64,000 nt of DNA from CALKYB01 sp964510575 (GTDB lineage Bacteria > Bdellovibrionota_C > UBA2361 > SZUA-149 > CALKYB01). This document shows positions 18,196 to 27,345 of this stretch, piece after piece. Every line of letters starts with the position of its first letter. Positions within the stretch are counted from its first letter, which is position 1. The notes below the pieces were generated by a model. The model was not told where the DNA came from and ran no database searches. It saw only the letters and a program-made list of their open reading frames with translations. The stretch spans positions 1 through 64,000 of the forward strand of contig CAZECN010000007.1 in assembly GCA_964510575.1 (NCBI GenBank). Reading direction: 5' to 3'. The position numbers and the translations under genes are program-made.

Positions 18196-18495
18196 GTGTC
18201 AGCTGAGAAAGTTAAAGAGAACCTTTTTTCGTTTGTTGAAGTAACAGTTCTAAAAAGTTTAAGTGATGCTCAGGCAACTGAGTGCGCCACGATAGAAGTT
18301 TCTGAGCTTTCTTCCGTCACGGGTATTAAAGATAACGATGAAGTACTGAGGGCCCTTTACACTCTTGAAGGAAAAAGCCTAGCAAGACCTCATCCAGAAG
18401 GTGATTTCACTTCAAACGCTTGGAAAATCACCCAAACTGGTATTAAAGCTCTTGGTCTTATGTCCGAAGGGGCTGGCACTGACACCCCTCGTTAA
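18196..18495 (+). CDS. Small winged-helix-like protein, unknown
   Basis: A 99-residue protein. The arrangement of helices followed by LEGKSLARPHPEGDFTSNAWKITQTGIKAL resembles a winged-helix domain (recognition helix, then a beta wing ending in a TxxGxxAL helix). No family name can be given. The start is GTG with TTTGGAGG seven bases upstream. It converges on the lpxC fusion gene. Confidence 0.6.
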   Translation: MSAEKVKENLFSFVEVTVLKSLSDAQATECATIEVSELSSVTGIKDNDEVLRALYTLEGKSLARPHPEGDFTSNAWKITQTGIKALGLMSEGAGTDTPR

Positions 18496-18593
18496 TCCTA
18501 AACTTTCACAAGCTCCGCTGCTTAAATGTTAAGAAGAGCTGGGGGAAATGTTAGGGTATTAACAAGAGCCATATGGCACTTGTCTACTCAGGG

Positions 18594-19946
18594 TTAGCTG
18601 CAAGAGGTATTTCTCAAAAGCTTGAGCACTTCGATGTTATCAAAATGACCTGTCATTCTAGCAGTTATCTTTGCTCTGAGCGGTCGGCCAATCAGGAACA
18701 AATCGCCGATGATATCGAGGATTTTATGCCGGGAAAGCTCATCGGGGAACCGTAGGTCAGTATTAATAACCTGATCCTCTCCAATCAAGATAAAGTTGTC
18801 TAACCTTCCCCCAGCTGCCAAACCAGCTTTTTGCAGGGCTTCAATATCTTTCATAAAGCCAAAAGTTCTAGCTGGAGCAATGTCCTTTAAAAATGACTCT
18901 GGCCCATCAAACTTAAAGTGAAACTCTTGCTCACCTACTGGAGCTGGGTAGTTAAGATAATAAGAAATTTCAAGGTTCTCTGAAGGCTCTAGTTTGATTG
19001 ATTCATTCCCATCCTCAGAAACAAACTCCAATGTTTCTTGAGGTGCTATTTCAAACCAGTCGCCGCCCTGCTCTTCAATTCCAACTCGCTCAATAGTTTT
19101 GCAAAACTCAAGAGAAGAGCCATCGAAAATAGGAACTTCGTCGTTACATTTAATTAAAAGGTTACTAATACCGTAGGAGTGCAAAGCAGCAAGCAAATGT
19201 TCGATAGTTGAAGCACTAACGGTATCAACCCGAATAGTGGTAGCAAAGCCAGTTGACTCAACATAATCAACAAAAGCAGGTGCAGAGCGAGCTCCACCAA
19301 TTCTTGCAAAATGAATTCCTGAATCTTTCGGCAACGGTTCTAAAACTAGACCACTCTTATTTCCGGAGTGTAGGCATTGGCCATAAAGAATCGTACTGTT
19401 GGCTAAAGTTCTTTGCCCCAAGTTCTTACCTTTAGAACCCGTAGATAGCACCCCACCATGATTTAAAAGCGGCAAACCAGGACCAGAAGGACTAGCTACA
19501 GTATCAGCCGTTGAAAGCTTATTCTCAACTGGAGCTCGTGCAGCCAGTGCTCTCTTTGCTGAAAGAACGACTCCGTCAAGATCTAAGGGCTTTTCAATAA
19601 AATCGAAAGCGCCGCGACGAGTAGCTTCCAAAGCATTAGAGATCGTTGCATGTCCGGAGATCATTATTACTTGAACAGCTGGACAACATTTTTTGATTTT
19701 TTCTAAGGTCTCGATCCCATCGAGACCAGGCATCCAAATATCTAAAAAGACTAAATCTGGAGAGAACTGCTCAACGATGTCGATAGCAGAAGGACCATCT
19801 TCAGCAGTAACGGTTCTGTAGTTCTCGTCTTCAAATATTCCAGAAAGAGTATTTCGAATAGACTGCTCGTCATCTACAACCAAAACAAGTGGCTGCTTTT
19901 CAATACTGGGGCTCAGCTTATCTTCAACCTGCAGGGGTTTGTTCAC
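18594..19946 (-). CDS. lpxC: Receiver domain-LpxC fusion: UDP-3-O-acyl-N-acetylglucosamine deacetylase
   Basis: LpxC removes the acetyl group in the committed step of lipid A synthesis. Here residues about 18-135 are a complete NtrC/NtrX-type receiver: D25/D26, phospho-acceptor D69 in FLDIWMPGLDG, S97 in MISGHA, K119 in EKPLD. A linker (about 140-165) leads to a full-length LpxC domain from GQRTLANSTILYGQCLHSG. Zinc and catalytic motifs are present: STIEHLLAALHS, RHKILDIIGDLFLIGRP and TGHFDNIEVLK. The start is GTG. purA lies 46 bases upstream on the same strand. The fusion suggests that deacetylase activity or stability responds to phosphorylation (inference); normal LpxC is about 300 residues without such a domain. 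Confidence 0.93.
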   Translation of the reverse strand: MNKPLQVEDKLSPSIEKQPLVLVVDDEQSIRNTLSGIFEDENYRTVTAEDGPSAIDIVEQFSPDLVFLDIWMPGLDGIETLEKIKKCCPAVQVIMISGHATISNALEATRRGAFDFIEKPLDLDGVVLSAKRALAARAPVENKLSTADTVASPSGPGLPLLNHGGVLSTGSKGKNLGQRTLANSTILYGQCLHSGNKSGLVLEPLPKDSGIHFARIGGARSAPAFVDYVESTGFATTIRVDTVSASTIEHLLAALHSYGISNLLIKCNDEVPIFDGSSLEFCKTIERVGIEEQGGDWFEIAPQETLEFVSEDGNESIKLEPSENLEISYYLNYPAPVGEQEFHFKFDGPESFLKDIAPARTFGFMKDIEALQKAGLAAGGRLDNFILIGEDQVINTDLRFPDELSRHKILDIIGDLFLIGRPLRAKITARMTGHFDNIEVLKLLRNTSCS

Positions 19947-19992
19947 TATCTAGCCTCGGCCTTTAGGGTTACAACATTCAAAAAGCTTCAGA

Positions 19993-21303
19993 TCAAACCT
20001 TAGCAAACTGCTTAACTGGTTCACCAGAGATAATTGTCTGGGCCCGATCAGGACCCACTGAGAAGCCATCAACAGCACAACCTGTTAGCTCCTCTACTCT
20101 GGCAATAAAGCTTCGAGTTTCAGCTGGTAAGTCTTCGAGACTTCTAGCTTTGGTAATATCTTCTTTCCAGCCAGGCACTTCCTCGTAGACCACTTTCACT
20201 TTTTCAATATCATCCGAGGATGGCGGAAGGTCATCGAGGACTTCTCCATTAAGAGTATAACTGACCCCAATTTTGATTTTATCAAACCCAGAAAGGACAT
20301 CTAGTTTAGTAAGAATCAAAGACTCAACGCCGTTTAGTCTCATTGCTCTTTTAACGGCCATCACGTCAAGCCAGCCGCAGCGCCTTGGTCGACCTGTCAC
20401 TGTTCCAAACTCGTTTCCAACCTTACAAAGAGTCTCCCCTGCTTCTCCATGATCTTCAGTTGGAAAAGGTCCTCCACCTACTCTTGTGCAGTAGGCTTTA
20501 CAAATTCCGATAACCCTATCTACTCGATTAGGACCAAAACCGGCACTTGCACAGGCGTAACCCGCCACAGTGTTAGAGCTGGTAACAAAAGGGTAAGTTC
20601 CATGGGAGATGTCTAGCAAGCAGCCTTGAGCTCCTTCAAACATCACGTAATGATCACCATCAATTGCAGAGTTAACTTCGGCACTAACATTAGCTAGGTA
20701 AGGCTTGAATTGATCCGCTAGCTTTAACAGGTCATCAAGTAAGGACTGATATTCAAATTGCTCATCAGAACCGAGCACTTCCTTCAAGTAGTGGTTTTTA
20801 AACTCTAGGTTTCTAGCCAGCAACTCTTCCAACCTAGCTTGATTCAGTAAGTCACAAAATCTAATGCCGGAACGGGTAACTGAATCCTCATAAGCTGGAC
20901 CAATTCCTTTTTTGGTAGTGCCAATCTTACCACCCGATCGATTAGCTTCTCGAGCTGCATCAATAGCTCTGTGGTAAGGAAGAATTAGTTGCACTTCACC
21001 TGCAATTCCAAACCTTTCTGGAGAGACCTCTACATCAACGGCCCTAAGTGAGGCTATTTCATCTCGTAGAGAAAAAGGGTTCAACACAACACCAGATGCG
21101 AGCAAACAACGACAATCGGGCCGAAGAATACCGGAAGGAATCAATTGCAAAGCCGTTTTTTGGCCCTCAACCACCACAGTGTGACCTGCATTGTCACCAC
21201 CCTGGAATCGTACTACGAGACTCGCTCTTTCGGTGAGGTAATCTACTACCTTACCCTTACCTTCGTCTCCCCATTGAATTCCAACAACTATTGCTACAGG
21301 CAT
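19993..21303 (-). CDS. purA: Adenylosuccinate synthetase PurA
   Basis: PurA makes adenylosuccinate from IMP, aspartate and GTP, the first AMP-specific step. The 436-residue product starts MPVAIVVGIQWGDEGKGK with the GTP loop at G12-K18, then QGGDNAGHTVV, and later the conserved TVTGRPRRCGWLD. Length is normal. I chose the ATG at 21303 (GCGGAG six bases upstream) rather than a TTG at 21309. It precedes the receiver-LpxC gene on the minus strand and may be cotranscribed with it. Confidence 0.97.
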   Translation of the reverse strand: MPVAIVVGIQWGDEGKGKVVDYLTERASLVVRFQGGDNAGHTVVVEGQKTALQLIPSGILRPDCRCLLASGVVLNPFSLRDEIASLRAVDVEVSPERFGIAGEVQLILPYHRAIDAAREANRSGGKIGTTKKGIGPAYEDSVTRSGIRFCDLLNQARLEELLARNLEFKNHYLKEVLGSDEQFEYQSLLDDLLKLADQFKPYLANVSAEVNSAIDGDHYVMFEGAQGCLLDISHGTYPFVTSSNTVAGYACASAGFGPNRVDRVIGICKAYCTRVGGGPFPTEDHGEAGETLCKVGNEFGTVTGRPRRCGWLDVMAVKRAMRLNGVESLILTKLDVLSGFDKIKIGVSYTLNGEVLDDLPPSSDDIEKVKVVYEEVPGWKEDITKARSLEDLPAETRSFIARVEELTGCAVDGFSVGPDRAQTIISGEPVKQFAKV

Positions 21304-21425
21304 TGTCAACTCCGCAACCGGGCAGGACCACTCGACCGGGCCCCCGGATGAAATTAAAAAGCACTGGCTGAAATTAATTTCCTGCTAAAACTGAAGCAGG
21401 GCTCAACCAGATCCAAGTATAAAAA

Positions 21426-21761
21426 TTAATCCTTTGTTGTGACTCTGTTAGCTTCGAGGTCATCATCGCTGAAATCCTCGCAAACTTTGGCGTTAAGCTC
21501 GGTGTAATCGGTCCACTGCTCAGGAACTTCGTCATCTTCAAAGATCGCCTCAACCGGGCATTCTGGCTCACAAGCACCACAATGAATGCACTCATCAGGG
21601 TGAATAACCAGCATTCCCACGTCACCATCCTTAGCTGGCTCCTTGCCCGCTTTGTCGTTGAGCTCTTTGTTTTTATTGTCATAAAAACAATCCACCGGAC
21701 AAACCTCTACACAGGCTCTATCTTTAGTACCAACACAAGGCTCCGCAACGACGTAAGTCAT
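21426..21761 (-). CDS. fdxA: 7Fe ferredoxin ([3Fe-4S][4Fe-4S], FdxA type)
   Basis: A 111-residue soluble electron carrier. Cysteines C9, C17 and C21 at the N-terminus and the CIHCGACEPECP motif (C58-C68) match the 7Fe ferredoxins typified by Azotobacter FdI, with one 3Fe and one 4Fe cluster. The start has AGGAGA at good spacing. Its electron partner is not evident from the neighbours (purA and tRNA-Cys). Confidence 0.92.
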   Translation of the reverse strand: MTYVVAEPCVGTKDRACVEVCPVDCFYDNKNKELNDKAGKEPAKDGDVGMLVIHPDECIHCGACEPECPVEAIFEDDEVPEQWTDYTELNAKVCEDFSDDDLEANRVTTKD

Positions 21762-21905
21762 CTTTGATTCTCCTAGAAACGTTCAATAAAGGCCGAAGAG
21801 CTGAACTCTTCAAAGCAGGAAATTTCTAGCATAAATCGAACTCCATACCTAGCTCCGCCCAAAGTTTATGAGAGAAAGGATACTAGATTAATAGGAATAA
21901 AGGAG

Positions 21906-21981
21906 TGGAGGCTCGACCCGGACTCGAACCGGGGATGGAGGATTTGCAGTCCTCTGCCTTAGCCAACTTGGCGATCGAGCC
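21906..21981 (-). tRNA. tRNA-Cys (anticodon GCA)
   Basis: Read on the minus strand, the 76 bases fold as a full cloverleaf. The acceptor stem pairs GGCTCGA with TCGAGCC, the anticodon loop is CTGCAAA, and the T arm is CCCGGTTCGAGTCCGGG. CCA is encoded at the 3' end. Confidence 0.97.
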
Positions 21982-22019
21982 TCAAGGGGACAGTTTCTAC
22001 TAACTGAGCCCTAGGGAAG

Positions 22020-24416
22020 TCAACCATCAGATAAGATAGCTGTGTAAGCCTCAATAGTTTTGTTGATATCAAACCTAGCTTGAACTGTGGACTGGGCATT
22101 TTTCGCCAAAGTCAGGCCAAAAGATGGATCCTCTAACAATCTTTCAATAGCCCGCACCAAACCCTCGCTATCTTCTGACTCAAATAGCAATGCCGTTTGA
22201 TTATCCTCTAACTGCTCAGCCAAACCAAAAACCGAAGTGGAGACCAAAGGCTTACCCCAAGCCATGGCCTCCAAGGAAACCAAAGGGGCGGACTCTTCTC
22301 TCGATGCAATCACTACAGTATCTGCCCCAGAGTAGTAATCCCCTACTTCCGAGGTCTCACTAACAAATTTCACATGCTCCCCGAGACCCCAGGCCTTACA
22401 ATCTCTGAACAATTGATCTTGGAACTCTCCTTCCCTACCTCCGACGAAAAAAAATCGGAGATTCTTTCTGGATCGATCAGAGATTAACTTCTGCGCAGCT
22501 CTCAACACAATATCCTGTCCTTTTCTTGGAGTAACTGTTCCAACAATTAGAACAAGATGATCTTCATCTTTTAAGCCCATTTTTTTTCTACTATCAACCC
22601 GGGAATGCTTCTCTCGCAAAGCGCTGCATAGCTTCAAGTCTACTCCGTTGGCTATCACCTTCGAGTTATTCTCATCAATCCACTGCCTAAAGACTTGCCG
22701 GCTTGCCTCAGAAACAAAAATACTTTGGTCAACTAGCTTAAGGGCTTTAAAGAAATGTAGTCTTTGACGACTATCAAGATTTAGACCGAAAGTTACTGGA
22801 GAGCTGGACTCATGAATTGTCCAAATAGAATAAATATCTAGCAGGCTAGCCAACCTTACTGCCCAGAAAGAATCCAAGGTGTTAGCAAAGACACGAGAAG
22901 GGCTGAACCTTCTAATTGAAGCCTCAGCCTTTTCTATACCAGAAAGATAGTCAGTCCAACCTTCCGATCTACTTTGAAGTTCTTCTATAACCTCAACCTC
23001 TATTCCTTTCGCTAACAAGCTCTCACTAAGCTCTCCTTCACGGGCAGAAATAATTTTGACCTTCTCACTTCCTTTCTCCTGAGCATATTGCAAAGCAATC
23101 TCTGCTAGCACTCGAGGTGCTCCCTCACAGGGATTTAAATTATGGCTGCAAAAAACGACCGAATCCTTATCAGGATCTTTTATGATTCTTTCCTCCCGAG
23201 AACCTAGCAGGGATGAACAATCCACAGCTTGAGGAATAAGGCTATTAGCAGATCTTTTAAAGAACAGGCTCAGCCTAGAATCATCGGAAAAATCATCCAT
23301 CATTTTTCCGAGCTTCAACCATTGAAACAAACTACCAACGGGTTGATACCCAGAACGAGTAAAAGCATGAATCTCTATCTTGCCAGCCCCATGTCCGAAG
23401 ACGTTAGGGTCAATATTTAACTCAAATCCAAAATTACTCCTAAAGCGATTAGCCGGATCAAACCAAGTTAAATCATCCCTGTTCAACCAGCTAAGGCTTA
23501 CCCCGGGAGTCCTATCCTCTAGTTCTTTAACTAGCTTGGAAGTTCTAGCAACCAGCAATGGCGGTTCAGAATCTGAAGTAATCACAGAACCTTTTACCAG
23601 CACTCCCCCAACAACCGAATGATTCATCGACTCAATTCTAGCCTGGTAATCAATCTCTTTTCTTTTCCAGAAAAACTTATTTCCTTGGAAAGTCTCATCT
23701 CCAGAAGGAAACCGAACCTGCAATGAAGGTTGTAGAGCCACCTTCTCGCTCAATCTAGGAATTCTTGCTTCAACTTCTTTTGAGCCAAACAAGCCTGCAA
23801 TTCGACAAGTTTTACTAGACTGAAAGGAAGGTAAACTCTGAAAAAGCTCAGGTGAGTTTAAAGAACAAAGAAGTTCCCCAACTTCTTTTCCATTAATATT
23901 CAGAACGGCGCTATCCGCACTCTCATTTCCCTTAATAGCCCAGGCTGAAATGGGTAGAACCTCACTAACTAATAAAGCCGTTTCAGGAGCAAAAAAGCCG
24001 CCCAAAGGACTACTCCATGTATCAATCGAGCAGAGCGAAATATTAATTGAATTAGTTGACGGAACTCTCAGAGATTCTTGTCCCCATTCCAGCCACATTT
24101 GCCCTTCGAATGATTCGCTGGGTGGAATCACCTCTGAGAAATCAACCGATATTCCTAACCTAAGAAAACTATCACTGCTGGGGAGCAGTTCTAAGGCTTT
24201 AGGCTTAAGATGAAAGGTTTGATCTCCGTCAGAGGAGCCCAAGATTATAGAAAAATCCTTTTCAGCTGATTTAGACTTATCAATTTCACTACTAGAAGCA
24301 AGATGAGCAACTATCTGCAAGTCTCTGCTCATCACCGTCGCAGGATTGCCTGGACTGATGATAGACAAGCTATCATCAGTTGGCATGTTTCTATGCTTTT
24401 TAGCTGCTACGCTCAC
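22020..24416 (-). CDS. Large glycosyltransferase with C-terminal GT4 domain
   Basis: A 798-residue protein. The C-terminal half (about 415-790) is a GT-B fold glycosyltransferase of family 4: GTVTPRKGQDIVLRAAQKL, then the nucleotide-sugar motif SREESAPLVSLEAMAWGKP with the paired glutamates, and LVSTSVFGLAEQL. The first 400 residues are beta-rich and unfamiliar, possibly a carbohydrate-binding module. The start is GTG and overlaps the upstream GT2 gene by 17 bases, so the two enzymes are probably coexpressed for one surface glycan (inference). Confidence 0.85.
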   Translation of the reverse strand: MSVAAKKHRNMPTDDSLSIISPGNPATVMSRDLQIVAHLASSSEIDKSKSAEKDFSIILGSSDGDQTFHLKPKALELLPSSDSFLRLGISVDFSEVIPPSESFEGQMWLEWGQESLRVPSTNSINISLCSIDTWSSPLGGFFAPETALLVSEVLPISAWAIKGNESADSAVLNINGKEVGELLCSLNSPELFQSLPSFQSSKTCRIAGLFGSKEVEARIPRLSEKVALQPSLQVRFPSGDETFQGNKFFWKRKEIDYQARIESMNHSVVGGVLVKGSVITSDSEPPLLVARTSKLVKELEDRTPGVSLSWLNRDDLTWFDPANRFRSNFGFELNIDPNVFGHGAGKIEIHAFTRSGYQPVGSLFQWLKLGKMMDDFSDDSRLSLFFKRSANSLIPQAVDCSSLLGSREERIIKDPDKDSVVFCSHNLNPCEGAPRVLAEIALQYAQEKGSEKVKIISAREGELSESLLAKGIEVEVIEELQSRSEGWTDYLSGIEKAEASIRRFSPSRVFANTLDSFWAVRLASLLDIYSIWTIHESSSPVTFGLNLDSRQRLHFFKALKLVDQSIFVSEASRQVFRQWIDENNSKVIANGVDLKLCSALREKHSRVDSRKKMGLKDEDHLVLIVGTVTPRKGQDIVLRAAQKLISDRSRKNLRFFFVGGREGEFQDQLFRDCKAWGLGEHVKFVSETSEVGDYYSGADTVVIASREESAPLVSLEAMAWGKPLVSTSVFGLAEQLEDNQTALLFESEDSEGLVRAIERLLEDPSFGLTLAKNAQSTVQARFDINKTIEAYTAILSDG

Positions 24417-26265
24417 GACTTCTTCGAAAAGTGTTCACTGCTTTAAAAGATTTAACGGCTACTTGGGAGACTACCTCAATCGAAGAAGCTAGTGCGGGTG
24501 ATCTCTTCAACTTTCGAATCACCGCATCAAAAGCTGGCGTAGGAGCACTCTCAACAAGACCCGATATCATAACCGGCTGAAGTTTGGCTTCTAACTGTTC
24601 AAACTGATCAGCAACCTGAAGGCCACTACGGGACATATCGAAAAGCTCTTGATCCTCAACACTAATACCTCTTGAGACAGACTCGTGATGAACGGCTGAT
24701 ACTCCCGGATCCAGAATAACCCTCTGTCCGATAGAGCTTAGTTGATGACAGAACAGCGCGTCTCCAAAACCGTTGGGACAGTTAATTTCATCTAAACCAT
24801 CAAGACTTTTCCAGCTATCTCTCCTAATCATTGCGAGGGCAAAAGAAACCCCATTAACTTCCCGAAAAATGTTGGCGAACATTGACTCTTGAGTAACGTT
24901 AAGAGGTCTTACTCCGGCAAAATTTATTCCTGAATGCTGTGTTCCACCATCTGGATACCTAAGAGATGCTCCGACACAACCAACTTCTGGGAAAGAGCAT
25001 AAAGCCTTCAACCTTTCGATATCATCTTCCCCTTTCAGTTCCACGTCATTATTCATCAAAAGAATAAAGTTGGAATTACTTCTACTAGCTGCGAAATTAT
25101 TCAGCCGAGCATAATTAAAATGTCCTCGGTCGGTAACGATAGTTGCGTAATCATTTAGACTATTCTCTCGGATAGCTTCCTGAACAGAAGCTAGCTCCTC
25201 CAGTTGAGAGTTATTATCAACCAGAAGTATTTGCAGGTTATCCTTACGTCTTTGCTTGGCTATACTTTGAAGTGCTTTAGCTGTTTTCTCCGACTGATCC
25301 TTAAAGGGAATGATCACTTGAACAGAACCTAATGTCTTTTTAGGTTCAGGAAGAATTTCTCCACTGTCTGATACTCTTAACCCCTCTAGCTCCAATCCAT
25401 TTCTAGAAGCAAACCAACTGGCAAGAAAATCTAAGTCTGAATGAGGGCACTGATCTTCCAGAGATTGCCCTTTAACCCTAGCCGCTAAGGCAAAAGGCAA
25501 AAAACTGACATCAGTATTGCAAACAGCATAGCTAGCAGAAAACCAATTCATACCCTTAGATGAGGAAAGGCTGTCTTTCTCCCCACTACTACGAAGCTCA
25601 ATAAGCGCAGCTTCAAATAATGATCCAGAGACATAAAAGCTCTGTCCAAACCAATTCTTGGTAAGAAAAGAGTACTTACCCATCGCTGTTTTTCTAAGGT
25701 AAGAAAGATTTTCACCTTGCAGACCAGATATGGTCTCATTGAAATAAACTGCCCCTGGCGAGGTTTTAACTATCTCTCTAGCTAAAACAAAAAGGGCTTC
25801 AGGGTGAAAAATCGCATCTGAGCCTAAAAATAATAAGTGGCGAAAAGAACTTGGCGAACAAAGATCTGAAAGAGTATTAGACCAGGATTTTGAGCCGAAA
25901 CTCTTAAGCTCATGAATTTCAGTAACGAAATTATATTTATCTTCTAAAACAATGTTCTTAGGGTCATGCTCAACCAGAAGCACTGCTTTGAAATTTCTCC
26001 AAGACTGAACGGCCAGAGATTCAAGTTGATAATTTAAAGTTTCAGGATCTGAGCTATGAACAAAAATTGTAATTAGCGGCCGAGAAGAGAAACTCAATGC
26101 CTGCGCACTCTGCCAGGCTAGGGATTTTTCTCTAACCTCACTTGGGTAAATAACCCCCGGCATGAACTGAAATGGAAATCCGGCAAGGGCCGAACTTTCA
26201 AACCGAAGCCTTTCAGAATTAGCCTTCGGCTCAAGGTTAGGGATATTGGAAGATTTTAAACTCAA
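24400..26265 (-). CDS. Glycosyltransferase with two GT2-like regions
   Basis: A 621-residue protein. The second region (about 305-545) is a clear family 2 GT-A enzyme: VQVIIPFKDQ, LLVDNNSQ, the metal motif MNNDVE and the acceptor-side GFGDALFCHQL, similar to rhamnosyltransferase-like enzymes. The first region (about 55-240, PLITIFVHSSDPETLNYQLESL onward) resembles a second, less conserved GT2 fold. Overlap with the GT4 gene and the lack of membrane segments suggest a cytoplasmic two-enzyme set acting on one glycan. Confidence 0.85.
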   Translation of the reverse strand: MSLKSSNIPNLEPKANSERLRFESSALAGFPFQFMPGVIYPSEVREKSLAWQSAQALSFSSRPLITIFVHSSDPETLNYQLESLAVQSWRNFKAVLLVEHDPKNIVLEDKYNFVTEIHELKSFGSKSWSNTLSDLCSPSSFRHLLFLGSDAIFHPEALFVLAREIVKTSPGAVYFNETISGLQGENLSYLRKTAMGKYSFLTKNWFGQSFYVSGSLFEAALIELRSSGEKDSLSSSKGMNWFSASYAVCNTDVSFLPFALAARVKGQSLEDQCPHSDLDFLASWFASRNGLELEGLRVSDSGEILPEPKKTLGSVQVIIPFKDQSEKTAKALQSIAKQRRKDNLQILLVDNNSQLEELASVQEAIRENSLNDYATIVTDRGHFNYARLNNFAASRSNSNFILLMNNDVELKGEDDIERLKALCSFPEVGCVGASLRYPDGGTQHSGINFAGVRPLNVTQESMFANIFREVNGVSFALAMIRRDSWKSLDGLDEINCPNGFGDALFCHQLSSIGQRVILDPGVSAVHHESVSRGISVEDQELFDMSRSGLQVADQFEQLEAKLQPVMISGLVESAPTPAFDAVIRKLKRSPALASSIEVVSQVAVKSFKAVNTFRRSRERSS

Positions 26266-26349
26266 GTGAAAGGCCCAGATAGTCTAGAAAGCTAATAGTA
26301 ATGCTGAAGGACTATATCACGCACAATTTAGGTGAACAAACACACTGGA

Positions 26350-27345
26350 TTAATTGCGGCTCTTTTTCCTAGCCAGAACCAAAGCGCGCTCAGGAGCAGG
26401 ATACCCTTCAATAGTTTTTGAGTGATCCTGGGGGTCAAGGAAGTCAGAGAGGCTTTCGTACGGGGCAAATTTAGTACTACGCTGCTCACTGGTTTCAGTC
26501 TTACCATGAAAAACCGTCTCAATTTCACTAAACCCCGCTCTATCCAACCAGCTTTCTAAGCAGGACACGGTTGGCAAGAAATAGACATTTCTTGCTTTTC
26601 CATAACGTTTTTTAGGGAACAAACAAGTATCTGCTTCCCCTGGAATAACAATTGATTCCAAAACCAGTAGACCACGGTAGCATAGTGAATTGTATAAGTC
26701 CGTCAGTAAGCCCAAGGGGTTTCTTTGATGATAAATAACTCCCATACAAAAAACGCAATTGAACCATCCTGGCAAAAGCTTAAGATGCTCAGCTCCCAAC
26801 ATTTCAAGCTGAAGACGACTTTCCTGGCTGAAGTGCTGAAGGAAACGAAAAGTTTGAAAAAATTTCTCTGAAGGATCAAAGCCTAGAACATACTCTGGCT
26901 GGAGTTCCATCATTCGATACATATAGTATCCATTACCACAGCCTACATCTGCTACCCTCATACCTTTCAGACAATCGAGATGCGGCCTAACTCGATCCCA
27001 CTTCATATCCGAGCGCCACTCGCAATCTATCTCGTGACCAAGAAGGTTAAACGGGCCTTTTCTCCAAGGAATTAATTCTTCGATAAGCGCCTCAACCGTT
27101 TGATGGGTATCGGCGTCAATCTGAGACTCATCGCCAATGTGAACGACTCCGTCCTGCGTCTGAAATTGAAGAACCTCAGCAAGCGGGGGCAGTCTCTCGA
27201 TTAACTCGTTATATTTCTCCCAACAAGGTCTAGCTAAGGCCTTTCTTTTGTCCAAAGCCTCCAGCAAAAGCTGAGTAGGCCAATCCTTCTCAGAGTTGAG
27301 AAAAACTGTTTGATCGGCCAATATGTGGGGCGAATTGTCGCTCAT
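26350..27345 (-). CDS. cmoB: tRNA U34 carboxymethyltransferase CmoB
   Basis: CmoB transfers the carboxymethyl group from carboxy-SAM to 5-hydroxyuridine at wobble position 34, forming cmo5U. The 331-residue protein has the family N-terminal region with WRKGPF and the SAM motif VADVGCGNGYYMYRM. It also has FCMGVIYHQRNPLG, VYFLPTV and FHGKTETSEQR, all typical of CmoB. Its ATG directly abuts the cmoA ATG on the other strand (CATATG at 27343-27348). Confidence 0.96.
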   Translation of the reverse strand: MSDNSPHILADQTVFLNSEKDWPTQLLLEALDKRKALARPCWEKYNELIERLPPLAEVLQFQTQDGVVHIGDESQIDADTHQTVEALIEELIPWRKGPFNLLGHEIDCEWRSDMKWDRVRPHLDCLKGMRVADVGCGNGYYMYRMMELQPEYVLGFDPSEKFFQTFRFLQHFSQESRLQLEMLGAEHLKLLPGWFNCVFCMGVIYHQRNPLGLLTDLYNSLCYRGLLVLESIVIPGEADTCLFPKKRYGKARNVYFLPTVSCLESWLDRAGFSEIETVFHGKTETSEQRSTKFAPYESLSDFLDPQDHSKTIEGYPAPERALVLARKKSRN

